From Helianthus annuus (Eukaryota; Streptophyta; Magnoliopsida; Asterales; Asteraceae): 64,000 bases of DNA. A model generated the notes under the pieces. That model did not search any database and was not told the DNA's origin. It saw only the letters and a program-made list of their open reading frames with translations. Both the position numbers and the translations under genes were made by a program. Shown here piece after piece: positions 23,717 through 35,314 of the stretch. Every line of letters starts with the position of its first letter. The first letter of the stretch is position 1. The DNA lies in the NCBI RefSeq assembly GCF_002127325.2, contig NC_035447.2:23741780-23805779 (forward strand), read 5' to 3'.

Positions 23717-26057
23717 TTACACTGATAATGCAGCATCACGAACCTTTCCCTTCATCACATTCACATCACAGAGTAGTATGCGTGTAGCGAATTTTTTTCG
23801 GAGGGTAAGAATCTGTTTTTGCTTTTGCTTCCAGTTGCTACTAAAACCACATTCAATGTGTTTACCAACGCCGTTAAAATTCTGCATGTGGTGCATAAGG
23901 AATACTGCACTATCCATTGGATGTGCACTTGTTGCCCAATGGATATCACACCTCTTAATCTTGGCTGGTGCAATTTTATCCTTTAACGGATGTTTGCAAT
24001 GCTCCAAATAATTGTCCAGCATATGCTTCTGTAAAAAAAAAAAACGATAAACTAATCAGTTTTTGTATGAGTTCTTGTTTTTCATCCTAATGTTTTTATG
24101 GGAAAAGAAAATGACTAACCACTTTGTATGGTGTATCTTTTTTGTAGTAGTCTTGATGATCCCTAATGCCAGCTAAGGGTGTGCGATCAGGCTTGTGGTC
24201 TATGACGGTTATTTCACCGTTTTCCAGATCGAAAACAAGCATGTAATATTCATCATTCTCGAGGATTGGAAAGAAACCCATTTTGATCCCAATGAAATCA
24301 TATGCGCCGCCTACGACCATCCTTTCGCCGAACGTTTGCATACGTTCATCATCATCACAAGTAGAATCCGTCAAAAGCCAGCTGTCCTGTTTTTTTTTCC
24401 AAAATAAGTTGTGTCAATAAGGTGGTGCAAGTCGCGAATCACCATAATTCAAAAGATGCATTTAGATAGACATACTTACAACGTTCCCAAAGACTTAATA
24501 AATCCAAAATCACAGTCAAAGATCAAGTAATATAGTATGAATACTTACTATCACAGTTGTGCTAAAATAAACCCGCGTTGGGCAGCCGTCGGTTCTGTCA
24601 AGTTCTTCATAATTCATCACATCTACCCAAGCATCAACTACATCAGAGCAGACCTTCACTTCCTCCCTCAAAGTGCGCATCAGCGTTTTTGTGAGTTCTA
24701 AGCCGTATATACTCTCGAAGATAACATCTCTGCGCAAGACAATGTTAGATATGTAGATTAGATTCTGGATATCAAGAAACTAGGCCTATTATGTTTTATG
24801 TATATCTTTTATAGGTGAACTTACCCAGCAGATTGACCAAATTTTTTTGTTACCCCGCTAGACAAGGAGATGACCATTCCATGTGTCCTGTTTTGCGAAA
24901 AATCATATGCAGTTATACATTTAAAACATAATAGACTATTTAAAAAAAAAACATACTATTTGGAGCAAAAACATTCCATAATCTATCAGAGGACCAAAGT
25001 TTTGCATAATGTAACAAGTAATATTTTTAATATTTTTAAAACTGAAGCTTACATTGAGTACTTCACATCGAATAGAAAATCCCAAATACGCTGTTCTTCC
25101 GTTGTAATGTCTATTCCCATTTCGTCTTCATGGTCATCACATGAGCGGGCGAACCTACCAACTGGTTTTCTTCGTCTTGATTCGAGTTCCTTTATCCAAG
25201 CATTACGTGTGATATCCTTTTCAGCCGTTCCCTTCCCTGCTCAATTTTAGTTTGTGTTTGTTAGTTTTTAATAAAAAAATGCCAAGTTTATTATAATCTT
25301 CGAAAGAAGTAAAAAAAACATGTAGAACTGACCTTCTTGATTTTTGTCATGCGTATCATCGACATCATCACCTGCAATTTTTTTTTCGTATTGATAAGTC
25401 GGGTTATCCGTTGTGTACAGAAATAAGACATGTTCATTTTTTTTGGGGAATTATGAGTCACCTAATTCGGTGTCTTGTGTGAGCAGGTGAAAGGTAGGCG
25501 CATCAAACAATCCTTGCATGTTTTGTGTTTCGTTGTTCTTGTCTTTTTATATTCATTCACATGTACACAGACACATACGTGTTAGTTTGTTTTGTGTGTG
25601 ATTTGGTTTTCTTGACTTTTCTACACTTGTGACGGGTTATATGTAAGATGTAAAACTTACTTGTTGTAGTTATCGTCTCTTGATCTTTTGCCTCAATTTC
25701 TTTGTTGCCTATGTCTCCACATGTAGCATTTTTTTTGTAGTGGCATCTCCGCACCTTTCTCCATCTATCATCTCTGGTGTTTTGTCAGCCTTACCCCGAT
25801 CTATTTATTTTAATGTGGCCACATACACACATGTTACGCTTAGTTTGCAATTTTAGGACATACATTTTGGTGGTTTACTACTTATAGTTAGTTAAACATT
25901 TTACATTTTTTCATCTGTAGAGAAATGTAACATTGATGTCATTAATTTTTTTTTATTTTTCTATCTACAATTACTGCACGTGTATGTTGTCGTGTAGGAA
26001 ATTAAAGTGGAGTTTCTATTTCAAATAAAGAAATTAAAGTTAGCTTTTCCTCACATA

Positions 26058-26624
26058 ACGTTTTTGTTAGGATTGTCATCACTAAAGTTACCTTTTGCCG
26101 ACACATCATTCTTCATTTGCTTACCATCGCCATTCCCCTGATCATTGCCAGATGCTATATACGTTTAAAAAAATTAGTATCAGTTTATTATCACCCAAGA
26201 CGTTTTTGTTAGGATTGTCATCAATAAAGTTACCTTTTGCCGACACATCATTCTTCATTCGCTTACCATCGCCATTCCCCCGATTATTGCCAGATGCTAT
26301 ATACGTTTAAAAAAAATAGTATCAGTTTATTATCACACAAGACGTTTTTGTTAGGATTGTCATCACTAAAGTTACCTTTTGCCGACACATCATTCTTCAT
26401 TCGCTTACCATCGCCATCCCCCCGATCATTGCCAGATGCTATATACGTTAAAAAAAATAGTATCAGTTTATTATCACACAAGACGTTTTTGTTAGGATTG
26501 TCATCACTAAAGTTACCTTTTGCCGACACATCATTCTTCATTCGCTTACCATTGCCATTCCCCCGATCATTGCCAGACGCTATATATGTTTTAAAAAAAT
26601 TGTATCAGTTTATTATCACACGTG
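26058..26624 (-). repeat. Four tandem 142-bp exon-intron units in the Ulp1-like gene
   Basis: ACGTTTTTGTTAGGATTGTC recurs at 26058, 26200, 26342 and 26483. Each unit holds, on the minus strand, an acceptor-like AG, about 60 bp encoding ASGNDRGDGDGKRMKNDVSA, and a GTAACT donor. Copies differ by a few bases only, so the amplification is recent. It adds charged linker to the protein in whole-exon steps. Confidence 0.85.
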
Positions 26625-28437
26625 CGTGTATTATACTTTTTTTTTGCACCTTACCTTTTTTCAGTAAATTATCAGTCGCTGCACTGCGTTTTTTATTTCG
26701 CACATCCACATGATTCGGTTTATTCGAATCTGTCAATTCTCATTATTTTTGTGTTAGAAATGAATGGGTTTAAAGAGTCAGTCCATGACCACGATACATT
26801 AAATGTACCCTAAGTTTTTGAACTACTATACATAGGCATTTCTAATGGCACTGTTATTTTTTTCGGGAAAATGTAATCAAAATGGAGCTTGTTAATCCAT
26901 CTTTCAAATAAATTTTTAACGTGTAGGAGTAAATTGATTGTACGAAGAACGTAAAAAGCACTTTATGGCTCAACGAATCTGAACGAATTACGATAAGTAT
27001 ATTCTTGTTCCAGTAAGTCTTACCAAAAAAGTTATCTCGAACTCTATTTTTTTTGAGCTACAAATACATATGAATACATTTTTCGTGTAAACGATTATTT
27101 GCAAATAAAAAAAGATAAATATTTTTTGTAAAAAAGGTCATACCATTGATCTTTGCCACTGCAGCCGCGTTTGGCACATCATCTTCAGGGTCTGCATTTA
27201 AAAAAAAATATTCAAATTAGTAACAGCTTGTAGAAAAAACTGAGTACATATTCAATGAAGTGATACACATCCGTTTTCCCGTTGTACCTTCTGTGTAATC
27301 ATTATCTGGGTTTTGGACTGTCTTGTTAAGAGACATGAGCACCCCAGCAATTTTTTCCCTTGGGGAATCAGGCCACAGCGATATCCTTGTTTTTTTTGAG
27401 TGTACAATTTTCTCAAATCGTTGTATCAATTTTTTAACTTGCTCGTTGTCTGGATGAGCATTGAACACTACTTCCAATTTTTTTTGCACCGTAACTCTTT
27501 TCGCCTCCATCACGTCCAAATGTTTTTCTATCAATGCAATCTCATTCTACAAACAAAGTTATAAAATACATTTTTAACCAATTTTCGAAAGAACATAATT
27601 ATTTTGTAATTGGTTGTAATTATTAATCTTACACTCAGAACTTCATCATTAGCATGTAACTCTGTTTTTCTTGGATCCCGTCTAACCACACCAACTTCAT
27701 GCAAATCCTCTCCACCAAAGCCACCTCTTTTTATCTCAAACCGTTCTCTTTTTTTCAGTTCGTATTTGCTCCAGAATACGATTGGGTATATTGTCCGGTC
27801 AACTGGAAATCCTGTGCATTTAACTCTGTCGACATATAGCAACTGTGTAACGGCGAAAAAAAAAACAAGCGGTAAGATAACAAAACAAATGTTGTATGCC
27901 TATATTGTTAGTAAGTTTTGTTAAACAGGACACTTACAGCCAAAAGTGTGAGTGGTCCAGAAAATGGAGATTCAGGATCACAACTCTTCCAGCCATCTTT
28001 ACATGATTTGATTTGTTGGATCAGATAGGCACACCAATTGATTTTACTAAAATCCGTGTCTCCTCTAAAAGTTTTCAAAATCCACTCTTTCATTCGCCCA
28101 TTTTTGTTACACTCAACCATGACGGTTAAGAATAACATCAGGAAGTCCAGTCGGAAATCAAAACTGTTGGCTTCATCACTTGTGAGTATAGATCGTGCCA
28201 GGTTCGTTGGTGCCACAAATCGTTTACGATATCGTTTTCTCCATGCTTCAAAACAGCAACATCAAGCTTTGAATATGTTCGTACATTTTGCATGTCTATG
28301 CCCTTCTTAGGAATCCCTAGAAGGTCATGGACAGACTGAACATCAACATCTATTGACCCACATGGCAATTCAATAGCCATTTCTTCTGGGTTAAAGTGGT
28401 CCACAACATAGTGGGCAATTTTTAGAGGTATCCCACT

Positions 28438-28731
28438 CATGGCCGGCCCTGGGGGTGGGCGGGGAGGACCACCGGCCAAGGCCCGATATTTCAAGGGGCA
28501 CATTTTTTTAATGAAAAAAACCCAATATGTATATGTAAATTTTTTTTAATAGGGTACACCCATACAAACACCAACATAGGCCCCCCTTACAAAACTATTC
28601 TTATGGTTTAGATTAGTTATTAACCCCTTAGGTTTAGACCCTTAGTGAGCCCAATACCCAATTTCGTTAAGGCCTAGGGGCAAATTTTTTCGAGCTCGAA
28701 CAGGGTACACGAATTCTCAGGGCCGGCCCTG
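28438..28731. mobile_element. Non-autonomous hAT element inside an exon
   Basis: The 294-bp insert is flanked by the perfect 8-bp duplication ATCCCACT (28430-28437 and 28732-28739). It starts CATGGCCGGCCCTG and ends CAGGGCCGGCCCTG, short hAT-style termini that are themselves near-palindromic. It splits the first large exon of the Ulp1-like gene; removing it and one target copy joins the two reading frames at SGIP. Confidence 0.9.
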
Positions 28732-30000
28732 ATCCCACTGATGTTGAATGACAACATTTTTCCAAAACCCATCCTATTAACGTCTTCTTGTTGGTTCCCC
28801 GTTAGAGACTTGATGCATTTGAACAACTGCATAGGTGACGAACGTGTTTTTAATTTAGGCCACTTATGCGTCGTTTTTGCGTGTTTGCCACTTCGGGTTT
28901 CCACCCGATCATGTTTTGCTTTTTTTGTTTTTTTAACAGCAATTGCATCCTATTTTGGTAGAGCTGTATCTGCAGTCATCTGTGAGTCACCATCTGCTGA
29001 AACTAAGATAACAACTTTTGGTTAAGATTTACATATTTCATAAAGAAGGAAAGTAGTAGTGGGGTGTGTTTACGTACTTATTAGTTTCCTTTTGACATTT
29101 TTCTTTGGTTTGCTATCTTCACGCCATCGCTGAGCTGTAAATATACATTTTTTTGTAAATAATTAGCATTAAAGTACGTAAGCCAAGTATTGAAACATAT
29201 ATTCATTTTATTTAGACTCTCAAAGATCATGTCTAGCACAGTTTTGTACCTCCTCTTGTACGTGTTGCCGGCCCGTCCTGATCGCCCTCGCCTTACAAAT
29301 GTTTTACAAAGTCATGTACACATAAATATTAGATTCAAGAAGAATGTAACCAAAGCTTCCATACATTAAAAAATGTACCTTTATTTCTTTTCTCAATGTT
29401 TTCCATCGGAGTGTCCAAGTCACTATCTGGTAAAACTGTGGCACCATATTTGTTTTATTATTTATATAAAGCATTACTATTAGACAATCGAAAGAAAAAA
29501 ATGCTTTTTTACGTACTTATTAGCTTTCTCCTGCGTACCTTCTCCTCACAATGTGCATCCTTAACTACATTTTGTACAAGTTTTATATAGATCACGAACT
29601 AGTAACAACCTTTACCAAAATATTTATTAAAAAAAAAGACTAATTTTAAACCTTTTCTAGCCCCCCTTGTCCGCATTGCTGGTCCGCATGTATTAGTATC
29701 CGGTGTCACTGTTTTTTAGAAAGCTTATGGAAATTAGACATAACATGACAAACAAACATGTAATGAATAAAAAGTAGTTACGTACATATTTGTTGCCTGT
29801 TTTTGCGCTTCTCAACCACCGGGGTATCACGAACCTTTTTAGCTGCATTTTTTATTTGTAGTCAACATCAATAAATACAAAATGGTTTTTAATCTGTAAG
29901 CATAATTGATCATAGTTTATCTAATTTATAAGCACCTGTGGTCATTTTTTTTGTCGGATTTGTTTTGCTATTCTTAGCTGTTACAACGGATCCTGCAAAA

Positions 30001-31096
30001 GTATGAGATAAAGAGGCAGTCAATATATGGACCACATGACTTTTCTAACAGACACATATCACCACTAGATAACAAATATAGGACTCCAATCAAGAGTAGA
30101 TCACTATGGCCCAGATCAGTTTATAGCAAGCAGAGTTTTGTTTCCTTAGAATGAACAAGTACACACTATCAGTTTTTTTTTCTCAATCAAAATTAACCCA
30201 CAAACCACCCCCCACCACCCCCCACCCCAAATTGATCATGTGTTCATCCCGAAAAAGCCCTAATGTCACCCCTGTCATTTAACAGAAAACCAGATGTATG
30301 AAGTAACCGAGCACTTTGAAAACTGTTTAATAGTTTATACTCTTTATTTTCACACATCCCAGATCTGTATCTCTAAAAGAAAATTCATAACTACCTAAAT
30401 TTTTCAACTTTCTTTTTTAACAAGTTAGATTATTTAAAACCAACAAAAACCCCTAATGGTACCTGTAATTAAGAAAAACCTAAATGGGTATAAAGCAATC
30501 CAGCATTTTCAAAAGTCTTAAAAAACCCTATAGGCCCAAACCATATAATCTCTGTTATAAAACACCCTAATTCTGAATAGCTAAAACAAAGTTGATGATT
30601 TTAGTCAACCAAGAGAGCGACGCACCTGAACCCCTCTCGTTTTTAGCCTGAATTTTTTCTTCCGGTGACCGTTGAAATTCTACGGTGATTTTCTGAATAT
30701 CTTCGTCGATGAAGTTATACGCTTGATGAAGATGATGAGAGAGAGCGACTCTCCGGTGAAGATGATGAGAGAGAGTGACTCTCCGGTGATTTTTGGGGTT
30801 AATTTGAGAGCGGTTGTTGAAGAGTATGAGAGAGTTATGTGAGTCTGGTAATATTTTTGTGGTTTTTGAAATTGTAGAGTGATGTAGGGTTTTTAGGATT
30901 AGGGAGGTGTAATGATGCAGCTGTTTGATGTTTGATGTAAAGGTTCTTACACTCATGCAGAGTATATTAATCTTTTCCCATATTGCCCCTTTAGGTACAT
31001 AATTTATATTAAAAAATAGTGAGAAAGGAATTCATATTTCACTAGTGACGAAAATGAATCTCAACCATCCATCAAGCTTAATCAATGGTGGTTAAT
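30001..31096. other. 5' flank of the Ulp1-like gene and subterminal region of element O
   Basis: AT-rich sequence with probable leader exon(s) of the Ulp1-like gene. A GATGATGAGAGAGAGCGACTCTCCGGTGA-type segment of about 34 bp is duplicated in tandem at 30727-30790. A minus-strand frame over 30567-30956 has no recognisable domain and is more likely leader sequence than protein. Confidence 0.5.
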
Positions 31097-31144
31097 GGGT
31101 TTTCAGGGTTTAGTCAACTCAACCGGGTTTTCGATTTATCCTTG

Positions 31145-31148
<4 letters not shown>
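31097..31148 (-). repeat. Right terminal inverted repeat of element O
   Basis: Read inward it starts AGGGCAAGGATAAATCGAAA. It pairs with 14985-15036 and abuts an 87-bp TA tract. Confidence 0.85.

Positions 31149-31236
<88 letters not shown>
31149..31236. repeat. (TA)n microsatellite at the right edge of element O
   Basis: About 87 bp of TA repeat are followed by (GA)n and then a copy of the C-family terminus. Confidence 0.95.
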
Positions 31237-31260
31237 CGAGAGAGAGAGAGAGAGAGAGAA

Positions 31261-31450
31261 AGTCTTAGGTTCCTGTAAAAAGGAAACTTTTCGTGAGAAG
31301 TGTGAGAAGACATAAGAATTGACGTGTAGGCATCATGTTTTGGACTTACACATAATATTTTAGATTGTTTTGACAAGAAAAACACTAAAAATAACAATTT
31401 AAAACACAATACAATAAATTCTAAGATTATAAATTAAAACACTATCCTAG
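31261..31450 (+). mobile_element. Truncated C-family element
   Basis: It begins AGTCTTAGGTTCCTGTAAAA and follows element C (2495-2680) for about 190 bp. The right arm is missing. It marks the right end of the (TA)n element row. Confidence 0.75.
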
Positions 31451-31975
31451 GAACGTGTATTTTAATATTAAATTAGCAAAAGAACCAACTAAATATTAGT
31501 TTCTGTAATTTCAGAGCATGCAAAAATGTTAACTTGGGTTGTTTTATTTATTTAATATATATATATATAATTTTGTGTTCTTTTATTACAGTAAATCAAG
31601 AACTATGTTTTAAAATTGTGGTGAGACTTTCTAACAAGTTCAAACGTGTTAGATTTATTTGATGTTATTTAACTAGAGTGACTATTACTATATTATTATT
31701 TTGAGCTAAAGTAATTATATTATAAACAGACTATTTTTTTTGGTATCGTACATTATAGCGAATACCAGTACGGTAACAGTATCGTAATGAATCAAATCGA
31801 TACCGACTGAATAACATCGATACCAGCAGCTGTATCCTTTCTTTGGTTTTCGATCGATGTAAAATAAATGATAATATCCTCTTGAACATATCTTTTTCGG
31901 TTGCTATATCGAATATCGATACCATACCGAACTGATGTCGGTCGGAATTTCGCTGTAAAGCGCGAGTAATCTTAG
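31451..31975. other. Degenerate repeat sequence, no gene
   Basis: AT-rich, with recurring TATCGATACC/GGTATCG words on both strands (31740-31940) that suggest an old inverted or tandem repeat. No gene or clear termini are visible. Confidence 0.5.
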
Positions 31976-31990
31976 TAGTTTTTAACAATG

Positions 31991-32304
31991 TTTTTTTTTT
32001 GAACGGCCAACGAATCCTCCAAATGGGCTACTGGCGAAATTCACCACATCGGGATACACTCGCCTTCCGAACCGGGGAAAACCCCCACCTAGGGCCGAAG
32101 CCCGTGAACACTCGCCCGAAGGCACGACAGTGCGGTGAGGTAAAACCCGCTCAGTTCAAGGATCGAACTAGCGATCGCCGCCTACTCGCCTAGTCTCCCA
32201 TCATCACCAGGTGCCGCAGAAACTAAATGCTAGGGACAGGAATTGAACTTGAGTCACTTGGAACACAAGGTCTCTCCCTTACCATTCCACCACTAGCTCA
32301 TTGG
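31991..32304 (-). mobile_element. tRNA-derived SINE with perfect target duplication
   Basis: The direct repeat TAGTTTTTAACAATGT flanks the insert (31976-31991 and 32305-32320). On the minus strand the 5' end has a pol III A box (TAGTGGTGGAATGG, near 32295) and, about 50 bp on, a B box (GTTCAATTCC, 32239-32248). The 3' end is an A-run (T-run at 31991-32000 on the plus strand). These are the three diagnostic SINE traits. It lies about 250 bp upstream of the B3 gene. Confidence 0.9.
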
Positions 32305-32556
32305 TAGTTTTTAACAATGTATAAGATGTTTTTGCAAATCTATTTGTTTAACTTTAAAAAAGAAATAAAATCAGAATTACCAAAAGATCATATTTATACA
32401 CATCCCAACATAAAAAATATCCATCGATAACGAGATGATAGGTGTCTACTCGAAGGTCTGCAGATCACAGAAAGAAATCGTCATCAATTACGTTGGTTAA
32501 TCATTTTAGTCTTCAAATTCAATATCTTTTCCGGGTATTCATTTACAGTTTTGAAA

Positions 32557-34290
32557 ATGAAATTCAACGATGAAGCTTCCTTCTACATAATCTTACTCAG
32601 CGACTCAGAATACCTAGTGAGTTCCATCTTTTTAACCTTTTTACACACACAAATTAAACACGCCGTTTTTTATGATCTTATGCATATATTGCAGCCATTA
32701 CCATCTGCTTTTGCCAAGAAGTATCTGGAAAAAGGTGACAACAAGAAGCAAACCATTGTCCTCAAAACACAATCTGGTGTCGAATGGAGAGTCAGATATA
32801 TAAGGATTGAAGACAGGTATTACTTCAAGGGTGGATGGCTCAAGTTCATGAACAAAAATCGTCTTCAGTTTGGTGACTTTCTGGTCTTTTGGCTTCGGTC
32901 TTTTGATCCAAAACCAGTGTTTGAAGTCATTATCTATTCACCAAATGGATGTCTAAAAAACACACCCAATAGTTCAGACGATACATGTTTAGATAATAAG
33001 AAGAAACCCTCCGGTGATAGTGATTCGTTGGAAAACGTGGAGGGTTCGGTGAAATTGTCGAGGGTTGTCCGAAAATGCTACAGATATAGAATGGTAATTA
33101 CGTTGGTGTATAAACGTTAAAGATTATCTGTTGTTATCCTAGAAGTTAAAGATTAAAGCTTTATTTATTCGTGTGGTTGGATTTATTGCAGCCGCTGACG
33201 AGGCGTTTCGTGAAAGCTGCTGGAATCGATGACTACGGTCCCCTGCGACTGGAGAACAGCCACGGAAAGATGTGGGATGCGAATTTAGAGATGTCTGGGC
33301 AGGACCAAAGCCTATTTATTGGAACAGGATGGTTAGATTTCGTTAAAGATAACAATGTGGAGGTAGGAAACAGGCGTGTTATTACTCATGTTCGAGATAA
33401 CCTCTTTCGTGTTCATGTGACCAAGAAGAGAGGAAGACACAAAGGATGTGTCAAACACAGTTCAGATGATACAGGTTCAGGTAATAAGAAGAAACCCTTT
33501 GTTGAAGAAGCAATCAGTGATAGTGTTTTGGTGGAAAACGCGGAGGGGTCGGTGACATTGGCGAGGGTTGTCAGGAAATGCTACATATCTAGAATGGTAA
33601 TTATGTTGTTATATATATACTTAGGGAATGCTATATGTGTTTTGCTTTCTAATCTCACACCGTTTTTAAATAACTGTTTGAGGTTGCACTAAACGGTTGT
33701 TTGAAAGTTTGGGCTTGCACCATAGCCCCCTACTTTTAACCGGTTGTTTGAGGATTTATTGTTGAAAGGCTGTTTGACGGTTAGTTGGGGGTGGGGTGGG
33801 AATAGCATGCCTCAAATCAACACTCAATTAAGTTTCCAATCCCGATCTGGTTTTAAAGAAACCAGTTTTAACTTCTGATAGAGTTGCAGAAACTAAACAA
33901 ACAAACTACTAATATGAAAACAAAAAAGATCCCATTGGTGTTATATAAACAGTTCCATTAATTATATGATGTTATCCTAGAAGTTAAAGGTGATCATTTA
34001 TGGAGTTGGATTTATTGCAGCCGCTGACGTTTGATTTCGTGAACGCTGCTGGAATTGATGACTACGGTCTCCTGCAGCTGGAGAACAACGATGGAAAGAT
34101 GTGGGATGCGAAGTTAGGGAAGTCCGGGCAGCGCCAGACCCCAGTCATTGGATGGTTAGATTTCGTGAATGATAATAAGGTGAAGGTAGGAGACAGTTGT
34201 GTTTTTACTCATGTTCAAGACAACCTCCTCCGTGTTCATGTGATGAAGAAGAGAGGAAGACCCTATGGGTTGAAGTCAAAGGTCGGTTGA
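32557..34290 (+). CDS. Three-B3-domain protein, REM-like (about 377 aa)
   Basis: Four exons with GT-AG borders and phase-0 introns: 32557-32616, 32695-33093, 33192-33596 and 34021-34290. Domain 1 spans exons 1-2 (FYIILLSDSEYL, PLPSAFAKKYL, WRVRYIRIEDRYYFKGGWLKF, FGDFLVFWL). Domains 2 and 3 (exons 3 and 4) are close copies: each starts PLT..FV.AAGIDDYG, continues GKMWDA and W.DFV.DN, and ends in a K+RGR stretch. The linkers end alike (EGSV.L.RVVRKCY..RM) and each intron donor is ATG|GTAATTA. B3 domains bind DNA in plant transcription regulators; several per protein is typical of the REM group. I see no stop or frameshift. It could be a functional gene or a recently amplified fragment. Confidence 0.8.
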
Positions 34291-34780
34291 TTGTTGGTCA
34301 AAGGCTGCGTTTTGCTTAGGTTGACTCTGCAGTCATGGTAGATGAATCGTTTTGATGTTATTAGATATGAAACTTTAGGTTTGGACCCAGAAGATCTTGT
34401 TAAACAAGCTTAAAAACTTTTTATTTTGTTTATTATGAAAATACTATGCTTACTCATATTATGTATTTTTTAGCTAGTTACTCTTGTTAACAATAAAATT
34501 TTAGAAAATATCAAATATAGGAATTTAATCTATTAATTAGATTTACATATTAGTTAATAATTTTGTTTCAAAAATATGTATGTACATATTTTAGGACATT
34601 AGGATAACGTTATCAATCAAAAGTCATGCTAAGTTGCACTGTATTGACAGGTAATTTTGTTTTTGATTTGTCTAAACGTACCCTCCTTCATTACTTAACA
34701 TAGCCCTCCTTATGTGAGATGAAAAAATATTTTAATGGTGGGTCTCATGACACGTGGAATACGTTTAAAAACACCCTCGT
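34291..34780. other. 3' flank of the B3 gene, no gene
   Basis: AT-rich spacer with the probable 3' UTR of the B3 gene. The last 100 bp (ACCCTCCTTCATTACTTAAC..., CACGTGGAATACG) resemble the ends of the TIR element that follows. Confidence 0.5.
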
Positions 34781-35314
34781 TTAGGCTGGAGGGTGTGGTT
34801 GGAGGCCCCATAGGGGCTTTATCAGGCTACGTAAGTGACACGTGGGATCCACGTCAGCCAGGGGTTTTATCACGCTCCCTTTTAATTTGCAGGGTGTGGG
34901 ATGGAGTCTCCTATTAAACAAAATTAAAAAAAAAAGATTTAATTGGATTAAATCAAGTGGACCTCACCTGTACATCTCATTCTTGGCGTTAACATGATGG
35001 AGCCCCCTCCTATAGCGCCCCTTGTTAACATGGTGGGTGTGGGTGTATGGCGCCCCTAGGCGCTATAGGTGATGAGGTGGCACGATAGAGCCCCCCACAC
35101 CCTCCGACCTTATAAAGATAGGATTATGAGTGTTGTATAAGACAATGTGATTATTTTATAGCACATGCAAAACATTTTTTATTCTGTTGTTGTGGCTGTA
35201 AGGCCACAGGGTGTGTGTGGCTTAGCGTCACCCCGCCACCTCAACATCTATAGCATCCCGGAGTGCTATACACTATTATGTGGTAACAAATTATAGAGGG
35301 GCGCTATGGGTTCT

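Larger units (their letters stand above)
23717..30000 (-). pseudogene. Ulp1/C48-peptidase-like gene of element O, many exons, disrupted
   Basis: Read from 30000 down. Short N-terminal exons are Lys/Arg/Asp-rich (GSVVTAKNSKTNP, RKNRQQ, MRTRGARK, RWREDSKPKK). A large exon (about 29010-28738, continuing 28437-27940) has a fold typical of plant transposon Ulp1-like proteins (KCIKSLTG, LPCGSIDVDVQSVHDLLGIP, FDFRLDFLMLFLTVMV). The C-terminal peptidase-like region lies at 25245-25045, 24893-24830, 24735-24545, about 24390-24120 and 24025-23717. The peptidase motifs are altered: the usual His is Glu in DEYYMLVF, and the Cys is Ser in HPMDSAVFLMHH, while the Asp region (VIDHKPD) remains. Breaks: hAT insertion at 28438-28731, a frameshift near 28250, and an in-frame TAG near 28960 unless a splice acceptor there is used. 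The family is known for SUMO proteases and transposon copies; this one is probably catalytically dead. Confidence 0.65.
14985..31148. mobile_element. Element O: 16.2-kb MULE-like element, candidate autonomous member of the (TA)n-targeting group
   Basis: The outer 52 bp of both ends are inverted copies of equal length that share the exact block GTTGACTAAACCCTGAAAAC, and both ends abut (TA)n tracts. Inside are a MULE/FAR1-type transposase (15389-18988), two small accessory genes, a GRF zinc-finger gene and a many-exon Ulp1-like gene. MULEs carrying Ulp1-like genes are known in plants. A (TA)n target instead of a random 9-bp target duplication is unusual for a MULE. This copy is inactive: the transposase has a stop and a frameshift, and the Ulp1-like gene is interrupted. 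The boundary evidence is direct; the autonomous role is inference. Confidence 0.75.

Noticed and set aside
26237..26713. 158-codon plus-strand frame with repeated FADTSFFIRLPSP
   Set aside because: Antisense of the 142-bp exon array in the Ulp1-like gene.
30567..30956. 129-codon minus-strand frame
   Set aside because: No domain, His/Ser-rich from a tandem GATGAGAGAGAG repeat; more likely 5' leader of the Ulp1-like gene.
31999..32193. 64-codon frame resembling a short protein
   Set aside because: Lies wholly inside the SINE at 31991-32304.
34735..34917. 60-codon frame rich in Gly/Arg
   Set aside because: Lies over the left arm of the TIR element that hosts the copia insertion.
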